A stretch of 64,000 nt of DNA, from assembly GCA_049334165.1 (NCBI GenBank), contig JBEGHD010000004.1. One strand, given 5' to 3'. The notes below the pieces were generated by a model. That model was not told the origin of the DNA, made no database searches, and was given only the letters and a program-made list of their open reading frames with translations. Of the stretch, positions 14,113 through 23,250 are shown piece after piece; the stretch's first letter is position 1; every line of letters starts with the position of its first letter. Both the position numbers and the translations under genes were made by a program. This DNA is from JBEGHD01 sp049334165. GTDB lineage: Bacteria; Bacteroidota; Bacteroidia; Flavobacteriales_D; Sanyastnellaceae.

Positions 14113-15843
14113 ATGACATTATTTCAAGAGCTCGGGCTAAAACCTGAAATCGTTCAGGCTGTAGAGCAACTCGGATTTGAAAAACCTTCAGAAATCCAGT
14201 CCAAAGCCATACCTCCCCTTATTGAAACTCCGCAAGATCTTATAGGACTTGCACAAACAGGAACAGGAAAAACAGCTGCATTTGGCTTGCCGCTGGGCCA
14301 CCTTATTGACTTTAGCAAAAAACATGTTCAGGCGGTGGTGATCTGCCCTACGCGTGAGCTTTGTAATCAAATTCACGCTGACTTTACTACGTTCCTCCAG
14401 TTTACCGACAATGCCAGAGTTGTAGCCATTTATGGTGGTGCAAGCTTTGGTGAGCAATTGAAACAGCTTGACAAAAAGCCGCAAATCATTGTGGCCACTC
14501 CCGGAAGGTTGATGGACATGATGAACCGTAGAAAAATCGATCTGAGCAGAATCGATTACTGCGTGTTGGACGAAGCAGACGAGATGTTGAACATGGGCTT
14601 CAAGGAGGATATCGATGAAATTTTGTCGCAAACCAATGAAGACAAAAAAGTGTGGTTGTTCTCTGCAACCATGCCACCCGAAATCGCTCGTATCACCAAA
14701 GAATACATGACCAACCCGCTAGAAGTAACAGCGGGAACAAAAAACTCAAGTGCCGAAAATCTCGAGCACCACTACTTCATTGTTGATGGTCGCCAGCGAT
14801 TTACAGTGCTTAAAAGAACGCTTGACTTTTGGCCTGACATGTACGGATTGGTCTTTTGCCAAACCAGACGTCAGGTTATCGAAGCAGCCGAAAAGCTCGC
14901 CAAAGCAGGTTATCCTGTGGATGCTCTTCACGGAGACCTCTCTCAGATGCAGCGCGACTCAGTGATGAAAAAATTCAGAGAGCGCTCGATTAAAGTTTTG
15001 GTGGCAACAGATGTAGCCGCTCGTGGAATTGACGTGGACGACATTACTCACGTTGTTCACTACACGCTTCCTGACGAAATTGAAAACTACACCCACCGAA
15101 GCGGTAGAACGGCACGTGCCGGAAAATCGGGTATGTCGATCGCTCTGGTGACGCCTCGCGAAACAGGCAAGATCAAAGCCATCGAAAAGAAAATCGGCAA
15201 ACCGATGCAGCATTCAAAAGTGCCTGCAGGTGATGAAGTGCTCGAAAGTCAGCTGGTTCACTATCTCGATAAATTGATTGAAGTGCCGCTCGGTCAGAAA
15301 AACGTTCAGCCCTGGCTAGAACTGGCTTACGATGAGCTTGCGCAGTTTTCGAAGGAAGAGTTGATTGAAAAACTAGTTGCCCACCAGCTGAGCGACATCA
15401 TGGCCGATCATGCCGATGCAGCTGACCTTAACCGCAAACCAGCCGATTCGAAGCAGGAATACTACGGCAGCGACAACGATCGATTCCAGACCGTTTTCAT
15501 GAGCCTCGGAAAACTCGATCAGTTCGACAAAGGTTCGCTTTTGAGATTTATCTGCGATAATGCCGGTATCACTGGTGAGCACGTTGGTAGAATTGATATC
15601 AAGCGCGAGTTTAGCTTTGTCGACATCGATAAGGACCAGGCTCAGAAAGTAGCCAAGGCACTCTCTGGACTCAAGATCAAAGGCCGCTCGGTGAAAGCCG
15701 ATATTTCGGACAAAGGCCCTGGCAAACGAAAAGGCGGTGGCGGTGGCCACAAAGGAGGTTATAAGGGAAAAGGAAAGGGAAAAAAATCTTTCGATAAAGG
15801 CGGTAAAGGGAAACCTAATTTCCGTGCGAAGAGAAAAAATTAG
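14113..15843 (+). CDS. DEAD-box RNA helicase (CsdA/DbpA-type)
   Basis: A 576-residue ATP-dependent RNA helicase. All core motifs are visible: Q motif (FEKPSEIQSKAIP), I (AQTGTGKTAA), Ia (PTRELCNQI), Ib (TPGRL), II (DEAD), III (SAT), V (ATDVAARGID) and VI (HRSGRTARAG). After the helicase core comes a linker domain and then a DbpA-type RNA-binding domain at about residues 460-535 (FMSLGKLDQFDKGSLLRFI to IKGRSVKADISD), ending in a long Gly/Lys-rich basic tail (about 540-576). Such proteins act in ribosome assembly and cold adaptation. The tail is a typical non-specific RNA-binding region. Confidence 0.95.
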   Translation: MTLFQELGLKPEIVQAVEQLGFEKPSEIQSKAIPPLIETPQDLIGLAQTGTGKTAAFGLPLGHLIDFSKKHVQAVVICPTRELCNQIHADFTTFLQFTDNARVVAIYGGASFGEQLKQLDKKPQIIVATPGRLMDMMNRRKIDLSRIDYCVLDEADEMLNMGFKEDIDEILSQTNEDKKVWLFSATMPPEIARITKEYMTNPLEVTAGTKNSSAENLEHHYFIVDGRQRFTVLKRTLDFWPDMYGLVFCQTRRQVIEAAEKLAKAGYPVDALHGDLSQMQRDSVMKKFRERSIKVLVATDVAARGIDVDDITHVVHYTLPDEIENYTHRSGRTARAGKSGMSIALVTPRETGKIKAIEKKIGKPMQHSKVPAGDEVLESQLVHYLDKLIEVPLGQKNVQPWLELAYDELAQFSKEELIEKLVAHQLSDIMADHADAADLNRKPADSKQEYYGSDNDRFQTVFMSLGKLDQFDKGSLLRFICDNAGITGEHVGRIDIKREFSFVDIDKDQAQKVAKALSGLKIKGRSVKADISDKGPGKRKGGGGGHKGGYKGKGKGKKSFDKGGKGKPNFRAKRKN

Positions 15844-15901
15844 TTACTTCAGTTTTTTTTAAGCCCTCTACTTTTGGGGTTTTGAACCTAAACTGAACGT
15901 A

Positions 15902-18286
15902 ATGAAGAAGTTCCTCAGAATTTTCTTGTGGGTCGTGTTTTTCGCGCTGATACTGGCAGGAGGAACATGGATCTACCTGGCATCGATCACTCCAAATTAC
16001 AGCGGAGAAGTACAGCTCAATACGCTGGACAAAGACTCCAAAGTAACTTTTGATCAATGGGGCATTCCTCACATCGAAGCCGAAAGCGAGGAAGATCTCT
16101 ATCGAACTTTTGGCTACGTTCACGCCAGTGAGCGGCTTTTTCAAATGGAGCTCATGCGAAGGGTTGGCAGTGGCACTCTCTCCGAAGTACTGGGAGAAGA
16201 CCTATTGAATGCGGATGTTTTGTTCAGAACTCTCGGTGTTCCAAGAATAGCCAGAGAAAATGCAAACCGCATTGAGCAAAATCATGCAAATGAAAAGTAC
16301 TTCCGTATGCTTCAGGCGTATCTGGATGGAGTAAACAGCTTTATTGAAAACGGCCCAAAACCCATCGAATTCAGTTTGATGGGCATTCCTAAAAAGAAAT
16401 TCACCACTTACGACATTTATTGCATTGCCGGCTACATGGCGTTCAGCTTTAATCTGGGTACTCGTACAGACCCTCTCGTGAACAGCATTTACCATCAACA
16501 CGGGGAAAGTTATTTGACCGACCTTGGCTGGTACGATGTCGATACTGCATTTGTAGACACCATCTACAATCGGAACTTCAAAAAGTATTCTTCCATTTCC
16601 AGCGAAGTACAAACGATCATAGACAAGCTACCGGTAGTGCCATTTATGGGTAGCAACGGCTGGGCGATTTCAGGAGATAAGACAGAATCGGGAAAAGTGA
16701 TGCTTTCTAACGACACGCACATTGGCTATTCGCAGCCCGCAGTTTGGTATGAGGCTCATCTCTCCTGCCCTAATTTCGATTTCTACGGAAATTTCCTGGG
16801 TGGAATTCCATTTGCACTTGTTGGCCACAATCGCGACATCGCATGGGGTTTGACAATTTTGGAAGAAGACGACTGTGACTTTTATCGCGAAACATTCGAA
16901 TCTGAAAATTCAAACCGCTACAAAAGCCGTAGCGACTGGCTCGATGCTGAAGTTTTCACCGACACGATCAAGGTAAAAGGCGCCAACGACACCATCATTC
17001 AAACCAAAGTAACGCACCACGGTCCTGTAGTGAACGGAGCTTTCGATCAGATTTCTTCTGACCAACCGGTTTCCTTTTGGTGGAACTACCACAAGTTTGA
17101 GAACGACCTGTTGAGTGTTTTTTATGAAATCAACCACTCGCAAAACCTGGAGAACACTCAGAAGCAAGTGAGTCGGATTCACGGGCCGGGACTTAACTTC
17201 ATTTATGGTGATGGCGATGGCAACATTGCCTGGTGGGGCGCCACTCGCCTGCTCGACCGACCGGATCATGTGAAGGGCAAGCTATTCCTCGATGGAGCAT
17301 CCGGAAACGATGAACCACTCGGTTACCTACCTTTCTCAATGAATCCGCAGCAGGTGAATCCTACATCGGGGTTTGTTTACTCGGCAAACGATCAGCCGCA
17401 ACTGCCGGATTCTTCCTTTTATCCGGGTTACTACAAACCAAAGCAAAGAGCGCTTCGGATCAGGCAGCTGCTTGACCCTGTAAATGACTGGAACACCGAG
17501 AAAATGAAAGATGTGATCACTGATGTGACTTCACCGATCGACTCAGATCTGTCGAAATATCTCTATGAGCAACTTCGCGGTTCTGGAGACTTTTCACCTG
17601 AAGAAGCACGTGCCTTGAGCCTGCTGATTTGGGATGGCGATCATTCTATCGAAAACACCTCTCCCTCACTTTACTATAGATTGCTCGAGCGAATTATCCA
17701 CGGAGCGCTTGCTGATGAACTTTCGGAAGATGAGTACAACCTAATGCTTAAAACGCACCTGGTGAAAGGAGCCTACCCGAAGCTTCTCAGAAACTCAGAG
17801 TCTATTTGGTGGGATAATGTAAATACTTCTGAAAAAGAAACCAGAGAGGAAATCCTCAGAAAGGCTTATGCAGATGCAGTAGAATCTCTGGCAAATCAAT
17901 TTGGTGATAATCCCGAAAACTGGACCTGGGGCAAGCTACACACATTGGAGCTCGAGCACCCTATTGGGAAAGTAGACTTATTAAAACCTTTCTTTAATGT
18001 CGCTCCCGAACCCACTCAAGGCGGCTACGAAACAGTGAATCAGGCCGATTTTCTGCTGGATAATGACGGAAAGTTTCAGGTGAAAGCCGGTCCGCAGATG
18101 CGCATCATCATCGATTTTGAGGACATCACTAAATCGTTGAGCATTTCTCCAAGTGGACAGTCCGGACACTTTTTTAGCGACCACTACTCCGACCAGGCCG
18201 AGATGTATCGCAACGGTGAGTTCAGAGAGCAGTTGATGAAAGTTCCTGATGAAAACACCTCAATAAAGTTTTTCAGAGCAAAGTAA
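15902..18286 (+). CDS. Penicillin acylase family protein (Ntn hydrolase)
   Basis: A 794-residue secreted precursor. Residues ~5-25 form the signal/anchor helix. The N-terminal alpha-chain has the family stretch DQWGIPHIEAESEEDLYRTF and GYVHASERLFQMELMRR. The predicted autocleavage site is Gly250-Ser251 in the GSNGWAISGDKT motif: after cleavage Ser251 becomes the N-terminal nucleophile of the beta-chain. Other family features are NDTHIGYSQPAVWYEAHL, PFALVGHNRDIAWGLT and HHGPVV. The family includes penicillin G acylases and acyl-homoserine-lactone acylases; the substrate cannot be deduced. It stands alone between the helicase and the tandem FG-GAP genes. Confidence 0.93.
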   Translation: MKKFLRIFLWVVFFALILAGGTWIYLASITPNYSGEVQLNTLDKDSKVTFDQWGIPHIEAESEEDLYRTFGYVHASERLFQMELMRRVGSGTLSEVLGEDLLNADVLFRTLGVPRIARENANRIEQNHANEKYFRMLQAYLDGVNSFIENGPKPIEFSLMGIPKKKFTTYDIYCIAGYMAFSFNLGTRTDPLVNSIYHQHGESYLTDLGWYDVDTAFVDTIYNRNFKKYSSISSEVQTIIDKLPVVPFMGSNGWAISGDKTESGKVMLSNDTHIGYSQPAVWYEAHLSCPNFDFYGNFLGGIPFALVGHNRDIAWGLTILEEDDCDFYRETFESENSNRYKSRSDWLDAEVFTDTIKVKGANDTIIQTKVTHHGPVVNGAFDQISSDQPVSFWWNYHKFENDLLSVFYEINHSQNLENTQKQVSRIHGPGLNFIYGDGDGNIAWWGATRLLDRPDHVKGKLFLDGASGNDEPLGYLPFSMNPQQVNPTSGFVYSANDQPQLPDSSFYPGYYKPKQRALRIRQLLDPVNDWNTEKMKDVITDVTSPIDSDLSKYLYEQLRGSGDFSPEEARALSLLIWDGDHSIENTSPSLYYRLLERIIHGALADELSEDEYNLMLKTHLVKGAYPKLLRNSESIWWDNVNTSEKETREEILRKAYADAVESLANQFGDNPENWTWGKLHTLELEHPIGKVDLLKPFFNVAPEPTQGGYETVNQADFLLDNDGKFQVKAGPQMRIIIDFEDITKSLSISPSGQSGHFFSDHYSDQAEMYRNGEFREQLMKVPDENTSIKFFRAK

Positions 18287-18341
18287 ATTGCTTCAGGATT
18301 TCGTATCTTCATAGCTTGTAATAAACCGACAACTGAACCTG

Positions 18342-20726
18342 ATGATAAGGCAGATTCTTCTTGTGTTTGCTGTTCTTAATCCATTTCTAGTATTCAGCCA
18401 AACTTTCGTCAATGTAGCCGAACAACAAGGCATTGATATTTCTGTGAGCGATAATGAATACGGTGGTGGAGTCAGTTTTTATGATTTCAACAAAGACGGT
18501 TGGGACGACCTGACTTTTAGTGAAACTAACGGATACATCGAAATATACCTCAATCAGGCCGGTGTGCTCCAACAGCTGCCAAACAGTATTTATGGCTATG
18601 GAAAAACCAAGCACGTGCTATGGGTCGATTTTGACAATGATGGCGACTCCGATCTTCTGGTTACTGCAGACATGTCCCCACTTCGATTGTTTGAAAACAC
18701 AGGTAATTTCAATTTTGTAGATATTACTGAAAACACTGGTCTATCCCAGGTGCTTGCTCATACCCATGGAGCCTCTTTCGGGGACTTCAACAATGATGGT
18801 CTTCTGGACTTGTACCTTTCAAATTATGAATTCATCGGTGAAGTCGACAACCCAGCAGATTATTACAAACTCAATAAACTTTACAGAAACAACGGTGACG
18901 GAACATTTACCGATATCACTTTACAAGCTGGAGTCGAAGATGGGATCACAATGTCATTCGGCAGCGTTTGGATCGATTATGACAAAGATGGCTGGCAGGA
19001 TATTTACGTCATAAACGATAAAACCGACAACAACACACTGTATCACAACAATGGGGACGGAACTTTTAGTGATGTAAGCACCATTTCTCTTGCAGGGATT
19101 GTAATTGATGCGATGACAGCCACTGTGGGAGACTATAACAATGATGCAGAATTAGATATCTACGTCACCAACACTCCTGGAGGTAATAGACTGCTTAGAG
19201 GAAATACAGGGGATTCATTTACTGATGTAAGTGAGAGTATTGGAGACATACTTGACGGTTATTCCTGGGGTGCTGTTTGGATCGATTATGACAACAATGG
19301 ATTTGAAGATCTTTATGTTGCTACCTACAACCCCTCTTTACCACCTCAAGAAAATGAGTTTTACGTGAATGATGGAAATGGCAGTTTTACAAATGACAAC
19401 AGCATTTTCTACCAGGGAAACACAGCGAAAAGCGTTTGTCCTGCAATCGGTGATCTTAACAACGATGGATTTTCGGACATTGCTGTTCACAATCTGGCCC
19501 CCAATCCAGCAATAGTCTGGCGAAACCTGAATAACGGGAGCAACTTTTTGAAAGTCACACTTGAAGGAGTGGTAAGCAATAGAGATGGAATTGGCTCCTG
19601 GATCACTGTTTATTGTGGTGACGATGCATTTACAAAGTATACCATGTGTGGTCAAAATTACCTGGGTCAGGACTCTCAGCACAAGATTTTTGGTTTAGGT
19701 TCCCATACTGTAGTAGATTCTGTGAAAGTGGAGTGGCTTAGCGGTATGGTAGACAACTTTTACGGTTTGGAAGCTAATCAGAGCATAACAATTGCAGAAG
19801 GAAGCTCTATCTCCCCGGAAATCACATTTGATGGCGATGCATCTATCTGCTCGGGTGACACTCTCACCTTGAATCTTGCAGGTTGGAGCAATGTATCCTG
19901 GTCGAACGGATCAACAAGTGAGACAATTCTAGTAAATGAACCAGGACAGTACTCAGCTGAAGTTGAATATCTGGGTATGACTTTCCTTTCTGATACAGTA
20001 ATGGTAGAGGTTCTTCCTCCACCAGCAATTGATTACCAAATCGATAACGTTAGCTGTTTTGGTTTCGACAACGGTCAGGTGAGTATTTCTAACAACAGTG
20101 GAATGGGAATAGATACGGTGATCTGGCAAAATCCTGATTTTTCCGGAACTGTAGCCAGTAACTTGTCCCCTGGCCTGTATCAGGTTGAAGTAATCGACAT
20201 GAACGGTTGTAGATTGTCATCTGCTTTCGAAATTGAAGAACCAGACTCAATTTATGCCGAATTAACTACCACTGATCAAATTGACGGTTTTCCTGGAACT
20301 GCCGAAATTCTTTCAATTACCGGAGGCGTCTCACCCTACTTCATTTTCTGGTCCAACGGTCTTGAACAGGAGACAGCTATCGAAGGGCTTATTCCAGACA
20401 ATTATTTCCTGCAGATCACTGACACACAAAATTGCACAGACACCACATTTTTTACTATCTCAAATTTGACAGGACTACCCAACTACAGTCGATCGACAAT
20501 TAGCATTCATCCAAATCCTGCAATCGATCATGTAACTGTGCAAAACCTTTCGAATGCACGAGAAATCAGGGTATTTCACTCTTCTGGAGAAGAAGTTGCT
20601 AAACAACTAATCTCTCGAGAAATCCGAAGAACAACAGTGAACCTAGAAGAATTACCCCCAGGGCTATACTTCCTACATGTCTTATCTAAAAATGAGCAGG
20701 CCTATTTCAGATTGATCATTCAATAA
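18342..20726 (+). CDS. FG-GAP/VCBS-repeat, ASPIC/UnbV secreted protein with T9SS tail (paralogue 1)
   Basis: A 794-residue secreted protein. A signal peptide (ILLVFAVLNPFLVFSQ) is followed by about seven FG-GAP/VCBS blades, each with a Ca2+-binding loop such as DFNKDGWDD, DFDNDGDSD, DYDKDGWQD or DLNNDGFSD, forming a beta-propeller. At about 405-490 comes the ASPIC/UnbV (CRTAC1) domain (LEGVVSNRDGIGSWITVYCG, VEWLSGMVDNFY), then two SprB-like repeats (VSCFGFDNGQ..., then GGVSPYFIFWSNG), and a C-terminal T9SS type A sorting domain starting at HPNPAIDHV. It should be secreted by the T9SS and attached at the surface. First of three tandem paralogues. Confidence 0.9.
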   Translation: MIRQILLVFAVLNPFLVFSQTFVNVAEQQGIDISVSDNEYGGGVSFYDFNKDGWDDLTFSETNGYIEIYLNQAGVLQQLPNSIYGYGKTKHVLWVDFDNDGDSDLLVTADMSPLRLFENTGNFNFVDITENTGLSQVLAHTHGASFGDFNNDGLLDLYLSNYEFIGEVDNPADYYKLNKLYRNNGDGTFTDITLQAGVEDGITMSFGSVWIDYDKDGWQDIYVINDKTDNNTLYHNNGDGTFSDVSTISLAGIVIDAMTATVGDYNNDAELDIYVTNTPGGNRLLRGNTGDSFTDVSESIGDILDGYSWGAVWIDYDNNGFEDLYVATYNPSLPPQENEFYVNDGNGSFTNDNSIFYQGNTAKSVCPAIGDLNNDGFSDIAVHNLAPNPAIVWRNLNNGSNFLKVTLEGVVSNRDGIGSWITVYCGDDAFTKYTMCGQNYLGQDSQHKIFGLGSHTVVDSVKVEWLSGMVDNFYGLEANQSITIAEGSSISPEITFDGDASICSGDTLTLNLAGWSNVSWSNGSTSETILVNEPGQYSAEVEYLGMTFLSDTVMVEVLPPPAIDYQIDNVSCFGFDNGQVSISNNSGMGIDTVIWQNPDFSGTVASNLSPGLYQVEVIDMNGCRLSSAFEIEEPDSIYAELTTTDQIDGFPGTAEILSITGGVSPYFIFWSNGLEQETAIEGLIPDNYFLQITDTQNCTDTTFFTISNLTGLPNYSRSTISIHPNPAIDHVTVQNLSNAREIRVFHSSGEEVAKQLISREIRRTTVNLEELPPGLYFLHVLSKNEQAYFRLIIQ

Positions 20727-20822
20727 CTCTGCCTAAACCATCGGTGTATTTTTTTTTATTAAGGAATTGTTAACTACCTGATTAATCACTATCTTTAAGT
20801 CTTACCTTGACTAACATCGATT

Positions 20823-23249
20823 ATGCTTACTTACCTAACCTCAGTGCTTTCTAGGCATCTGAAACACTTGTCGTGCTGCGCTGTTGCGACTATTCTGACA
20901 TTCGCATGTCCTTCTATTCATGCACAGACTTTCACTAATGTCACTGCAGAAAACTTCATTAACGTTGAAAACAGCGGTGCTACTTTTGGCAATGGAGTAA
21001 GTTTCGCTGACTTCGATCAGGATGGTTGGGACGATCTCTCGTTTGGCACTCAAACTGGAAACCCTGTTTTTTATAAAAATGCAGGAGGCAGTTTTTACGA
21101 ACTGTCTCTGAATGTGGATATTGAAGAAAACAGTGCTATAAAAGCGATTCAATGGGTTGACTTTGACAATGATGGCGATCTTGACCTCTTCATTACCAGG
21201 GAGCATAAATCTGTCTTACTCTTCGAAAACACCGGAGAATTGAACCTGGTAGAGATCACTGAAGAAGCAGGGTTTGCAATACAAATGGTCCGTAACTACG
21301 GTGCATCGTGGGGTGATTACGACAAGGATGGTGATCTGGATGTTTACATCTGTAAGTATCACAACCCCACGGTAAGTCAGGGATATGAATACACCAATCA
21401 CCTTTATGAAAATAATGGTGATGGCACGTTCACAGATGTTACTACAGTTGCTGGTGTGGGAGATGGCATTAAGGCTTCCTTTCAATCAATTTTCTTCGAT
21501 TACAACAATGATGGCTGGGAGGATATCTATGTCATCAACGATAGGCTATCTTTCGCCAATACATTGTTTCACAACAATGGTGATGGCACTTTCACTGATG
21601 TGTCGGCTGCTTCAGGAGCAGATGTAATTATGGATGCCATGACGGTTTCAGTAGCCGACTTCGATCGCGATGAGGATTTTGACATTTACATCACTGACAC
21701 CTACATCAGCAGGCTCTTAAAAAACAATGGCAACGGTACATTTTCTGATGTGGCTGCCGAATACGATCTTCAGGTTTTTCAGGAAAGTTGGTCAGCACTA
21801 TGGATGGATTACGACAACAACATGTATGAAGATCTTCATGTGGCGAATATCAACAATGTCAGTACGATAAATTTTCAAAATCATTTTTACGAAGCCGAAG
21901 ATGGTGTGTTTACCTGTGTACACAATGAAATCGGATTGGAAGATGATGACTTCGGCACTTTTTCTACTGCTCTGGGTGACATCAACAACGATGGTTTTCC
22001 AGATTTTGTGGAGAATAATCAAGAAACAGCACCTTGCCAGCTGTGGCAAAATTCGGGGGGTAGTCAATCGTGGTTAAAAGTGGATCTTGAAGGAGTACTG
22101 AGTAATTCGAAAGGAGTTGGAAGCCTTATAAAGGTTTACGTTAACGATGTGGTTCAACTTAGGTATGTTCACCTCGGAGAAGCCTATCTTTCTCAGGCTA
22201 CGAGTCGAGAAATGATTGGATTGAAAAACAACGATTCAGCAGACTCTCTTCACGTTTACTGGCCAAGTGGAATTGTAGACAGATATTATGACGTTGAAGC
22301 AAACCAGACACTGCACCCGATAGAAGGAGAAACACTACAGGCTACAATCGTGAGTAATGGTCAGACTGGTATTTGCCCTGGCGACAGCGTCTTGCTTTCT
22401 GTATCCAGCGGAGAAGACTTTTTATGGTCAAATGGTGTTACGAGCCAATCTCAATGGGTTACTGCCGGATCTTATTACGCCTTCACAACGATCGAAGGAA
22501 TAACAGTGACTACCGACACTTTTGTGGTGAACAATCTGCCTCCACCAGCCATTCAAGCTACAATCACAGACGTTTCCTGCTTTGGTGAAAGTGACGGCTC
22601 CGTTTTATTAACAAACCAAAATGGATTTGGTGTTGACCAGGTGATCTGGGATATCGGCCCTACAGGGGAATTCCTCGAAGGGCTACCGGCCGGCAATTAT
22701 CAGTATTCATTTTATGATAATAACAGATGTCAAACTGAAGGGCTTATAACTATAGACGAGCCCCCATTGCTCGAAGTTGAACTCGAAGTTGAAGACCAAA
22801 GTGAGGAAGGAAATGGCACTGCTTTAGTTACGGTTTCCGGAGGTACTCTTCCCTACTCCATATTCTGGTCTGTTGGTGATAGCAATATGATTTTTGTTGA
22901 CGACTTGCTTCCTGGAGAGCATAATGTGCAGGTGGTTGATGCCAACGGCTGTTCAGAATTTCTCACATTTTTGGTAGACGAATATGTCGGTATTCCTGGA
23001 TACGGAGTGAATGAAAAGATTAATGTTTACCCTAACCCATTTAACACTCTGATTAATGTTAACTCTCAAGAACCGATTCTCAAAATGAAGCTCACTTCCA
23101 CAGCAGGAAAAGTTGTCGCCCAAATGTTCCAGACCAATGGAAGCAAAAGGAAGCAGACACTCAACCTGAGTCAAATCCCCTCTGGTCTTTACTTTTTAAT
23201 AATTGAGTTGGAGTCAGGAAAAAGGCAGTTCAAAGTGATCAAAAACTAA
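20823..23249 (+). CDS. FG-GAP/VCBS-repeat, ASPIC/UnbV secreted protein with T9SS tail (paralogue 2)
   Basis: An 808-residue paralogue of the preceding gene with the same order: signal peptide (extended N-terminus, ATILTFACPSIHAQ), Ca2+-loop propeller (DFDQDGWDD, DFDNDGDLD, DYDKDGDLD, DYNNDGWED, DINNDGFPD), ASPIC/UnbV domain (LEGVLSNSKGVGSLIKVYV), SprB-like repeats (VSCFGESDGSVLLTNQNG, GGTLPYSIFWSVG) and a T9SS sorting domain (YPNPFNTLINV ... QIPSGLYFLIIELESGKRQ). The UnbV domain is less conserved than in its neighbours (NSKGVGS in place of NRDGIGS). One base separates its stop codon from the next start region, so paralogues 2 and 3 are in one transcript. Confidence 0.9.
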   Translation: MLTYLTSVLSRHLKHLSCCAVATILTFACPSIHAQTFTNVTAENFINVENSGATFGNGVSFADFDQDGWDDLSFGTQTGNPVFYKNAGGSFYELSLNVDIEENSAIKAIQWVDFDNDGDLDLFITREHKSVLLFENTGELNLVEITEEAGFAIQMVRNYGASWGDYDKDGDLDVYICKYHNPTVSQGYEYTNHLYENNGDGTFTDVTTVAGVGDGIKASFQSIFFDYNNDGWEDIYVINDRLSFANTLFHNNGDGTFTDVSAASGADVIMDAMTVSVADFDRDEDFDIYITDTYISRLLKNNGNGTFSDVAAEYDLQVFQESWSALWMDYDNNMYEDLHVANINNVSTINFQNHFYEAEDGVFTCVHNEIGLEDDDFGTFSTALGDINNDGFPDFVENNQETAPCQLWQNSGGSQSWLKVDLEGVLSNSKGVGSLIKVYVNDVVQLRYVHLGEAYLSQATSREMIGLKNNDSADSLHVYWPSGIVDRYYDVEANQTLHPIEGETLQATIVSNGQTGICPGDSVLLSVSSGEDFLWSNGVTSQSQWVTAGSYYAFTTIEGITVTTDTFVVNNLPPPAIQATITDVSCFGESDGSVLLTNQNGFGVDQVIWDIGPTGEFLEGLPAGNYQYSFYDNNRCQTEGLITIDEPPLLEVELEVEDQSEEGNGTALVTVSGGTLPYSIFWSVGDSNMIFVDDLLPGEHNVQVVDANGCSEFLTFLVDEYVGIPGYGVNEKINVYPNPFNTLINVNSQEPILKMKLTSTAGKVVAQMFQTNGSKRKQTLNLSQIPSGLYFLIIELESGKRQFKVIKN

Positions 23250-23250
23250 A